Of a stretch of DNA of 5,830 nucleotides, positions 4,678 through 5,830 are shown piece by piece. The first letter of the stretch is position 1. Each line of letters starts with the position of its first letter. The DNA comes from JAZGDL01 sp036477795 (GTDB taxonomy: Bacteria; Planctomycetota; Phycisphaerae; UBA1845). Both the position numbers and the translations under genes were made by a program. The DNA lies in assembly GCA_036477795.1 (NCBI GenBank), contig JAZGDL010000305.1, positions 1 to 5,830 of the forward strand. Reading direction: 5' to 3'. The notes beneath the pieces are model-generated. The model saw nothing but the letters and a program-made list of their open reading frames with translations, searched no databases and was not told the DNA's origin.

Positions 4678-5830
4678 CATGGTCCCCAGGCCCCGAGCAG
4701 AATGGCCAGGTCAAACGCTTCGACTCCACAGTCGCCACTGAGGTCGGCCGCGCAGGTGTCAGCCGGATCACCCGGCTTGCAAGGGTCCGGGCATGGACCC
4801 CAGGCACCGAGCAGAATGGCCAAGTCAAACGCTTCGACGGCCCCGTCGCCGCTGAGGTCCGCCAGGCATTCGCACTCGTCGGGGATCCCATTCTCGTTGG
4901 AATCGGGGAGCGCACTCCTATCGACCTCATCCGAGCCGATATCGACGGCCAGGTCCATCAGCCGCGGCTCACCGTCGATGTCGGTTTCGTCCTTGGCCGG
5001 CACGTACTCCGGGTCGCCCATATCAACCACCGGGGAGCAAAGCTCGACGTGATAATTCCCGTTCTCCGGATCCACAAACTCCGGATCCACATCCAGATTC
5101 GTGGTCTCGTCCCAATCGACCGGGATGGAACCTCCCACATGGATCCCACTTAGCCCGCCTTCGACCAGGCTGTGTCTGATGGTGACTTCCCCGTTACTTT
5201 GGATATATATCTCATTGTCGTCGCCGCTTAGACCATTACCATAGATGATGCTGTTGTCGATTAGTACGGGCACTATCGTGGCAAGAACGAATACTCCATC
5301 CCCAGCGACACCGGCACTGTTATTGGTGATCGTACACCCCCGGGCGGTCAGGCCAGTGTTTTCCTGCAGGAATATTCCGCCGCCCACACTTCCTGATGCA
5401 GCCGTATTATCCATAATCAAATTATTGGTCAAGATCGCACTATTCTCACGAGAGTAGACACCCCCGCCGTGGCCCACACTGTTATTCCCCTTTATGAGGT
5501 TGTTACTAACGGTCGGTGAGGCTTGATATAGCAAAAGCCCCCCGCCGCCATTTCCCGGCATCCACCCACTACCGCCGGTTATGGTAAAACCATTGATTAC
5601 GGTCGCGTTTGTCTGGTTCGTAGCCCACAACTTGATGGTTGGCGCCGCCGCAGCGCTGCCGTCGATGATGGTCACCTCCGGTCCCGTACTGCTGATTAGA
5701 ATGATATCGGGATCCGTTGGGAAGACCAGATTCTCAAGATATGTTCCGGGCGCTACCTCCACCGTGTCCCCATTGCCTGCAGCATCGAGACCCGACTGTA
5801 TCGTGCAGTACGGATCCTCTTGGGTTCCGC
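4671..5830 (-). CDS. Secreted right-handed beta-helix protein with C-terminal dockerin-like pair, 5' end outside the window
   Basis: The frame is open to the right edge: 385 full codons are present and the start is missing, so a GTG at 5762 is internal and not the true start. Numbering from the first full codon, residues 5-32 (DPYCTIQSGLDAAGNGDTVE, then VAPGTYLENL) are the typical entry coil of a parallel beta-helix of the pectate-lyase-like/DUF1565 type. Residues about 50-235 show the repeated ladder of short strands and Asn/Gly turns (VINGFTITGG, VSNNLIKGNNS, LTNNLIMDNT, CTITNNSA, IDNSIIYGNG). Residues about 244-302 (DVDPEFVDPENGNYHV, SPVVDMGD, DIDGEPR, VDIGSDE) match the ending seen in choice-of-anchor-Q proteins. 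SNENGIPDECE leads into two dockerin-like loops, DLSGDGAVEAFD and DLSGDCGVEAFD, each followed by LAILLGAWGPC. No catalytic residues are recognisable, so polysaccharide binding or cleavage is possible but unproven. The last residue (Ser) and the stop codon come from a heptamer repeat unit. Confidence 0.9.
   Translation of the reverse strand, partial: GTQEDPYCTIQSGLDAAGNGDTVEVAPGTYLENLVFPTDPDIILISSTGPEVTIIDGSAAAAPTIKLWATNQTNATVINGFTITGGSGWMPGNGGGGLLLYQASPTVSNNLIKGNNSVGHGGGVYSRENSAILTNNLIMDNTAASGSVGGGIFLQENTGLTARGCTITNNSAGVAGDGVFVLATIVPVLIDNSIIYGNGLSGDDNEIYIQSNGEVTIRHSLVEGGLSGIHVGGSIPVDWDETTNLDVDPEFVDPENGNYHVELCSPVVDMGDPEYVPAKDETDIDGEPRLMDLAVDIGSDEVDRSALPDSNENGIPDECECLADLSGDGAVEAFDLAILLGAWGPCPDPCKPGDPADTCAADLSGDCGVEAFDLAILLGAWGPCS
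4678..4859 (-). repeat. Nearly identical direct repeats encoding the two dockerin-like units
   Basis: Bases 4678-4745 and 4792-4859 are 68-base direct repeats, 114 nt (38 codons) apart. By hand I count 8 mismatches, 4 of them clustered at the GAVE/CGVE codons. Both encode the Ca-loop plus DLAILLGAWGPC. The cytochrome's two units are more diverged in DNA and are spaced 28 codons apart, so the pair here looks recently duplicated or homogenised. Confidence 0.7.

Noticed and set aside
5760..5762. GTG at 5762 as the start of the beta-helix gene
   Set aside because: The frame stays open to the window edge, the upstream codons read as the normal beta-helix entry (DPYCTIQSGLDAAGNGDT), and a start here would leave an exported protein without a signal peptide.

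Overview
The window looks like a stretch of a planctomycete chromosome, most likely from the Phycisphaerae side of the phylum. Two neighbouring secreted proteins end in the short Cys-bounded, dockerin-like double repeat (DLDG/DLSG loop, then DLAILLG-WG-C) that I associate with that group. The multihaem cytochrome architecture fits the same assignment. This rests on recalled family features, not a search. The four genes I can support all lie on the minus strand, so the window is transcribed from right to left. Two of them run off the window edges.

Layout in transcription order. (1) 5830-4671: the 3' part of a secreted right-handed beta-helix protein ending in two dockerin-like repeats; its beginning lies beyond the right edge. 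(2) 4670-4264: a 407-base gap holding a ten-unit heptanucleotide array that overlaps the stop codon of gene 1, then four possible hairpins, then a strong Shine-Dalgarno for the next gene. (3) 4263-1729: a complete 844-residue secreted hexahaem cytochrome with an Ig-like domain and a C-terminal dockerin-like pair. (4) 1728-1446: a 283-base gap with a shorter copy of the same heptamer family, an octamer repeat and an 8-bp inverted repeat. (5) 1445-768: an NfeD/YuaF-like membrane protein with a C-terminal OB-fold and an unusual Gly/Asp/His-rich loop. (6) 767-600: a 168-base gap with a GC-rich REP-like palindrome. (7) 599-1: the N-terminal 199 codons of a flotillin (FloT/YuaG type), cut by the left edge.

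Two functional groups are visible. NfeD-like plus flotillin is the well-known pair that organises membrane microdomains. The cytochrome and beta-helix protein share signal-dependent export (seen only in the cytochrome, inferred for the other) and the same C-terminal module, so they probably share a sorting or attachment route at the cell surface or in the periplasm. Nothing ties the two groups into one pathway. The most unusual signals are the heptamer arrays at the 3' ends of both dockerin-type genes, the hairpin-rich leader of the cytochrome gene, the dockerin-like tag on a multihaem cytochrome, and the His/Asp repeat of the NfeD-like protein. I found no tRNA, rRNA, CRISPR array, transposase or defence gene.
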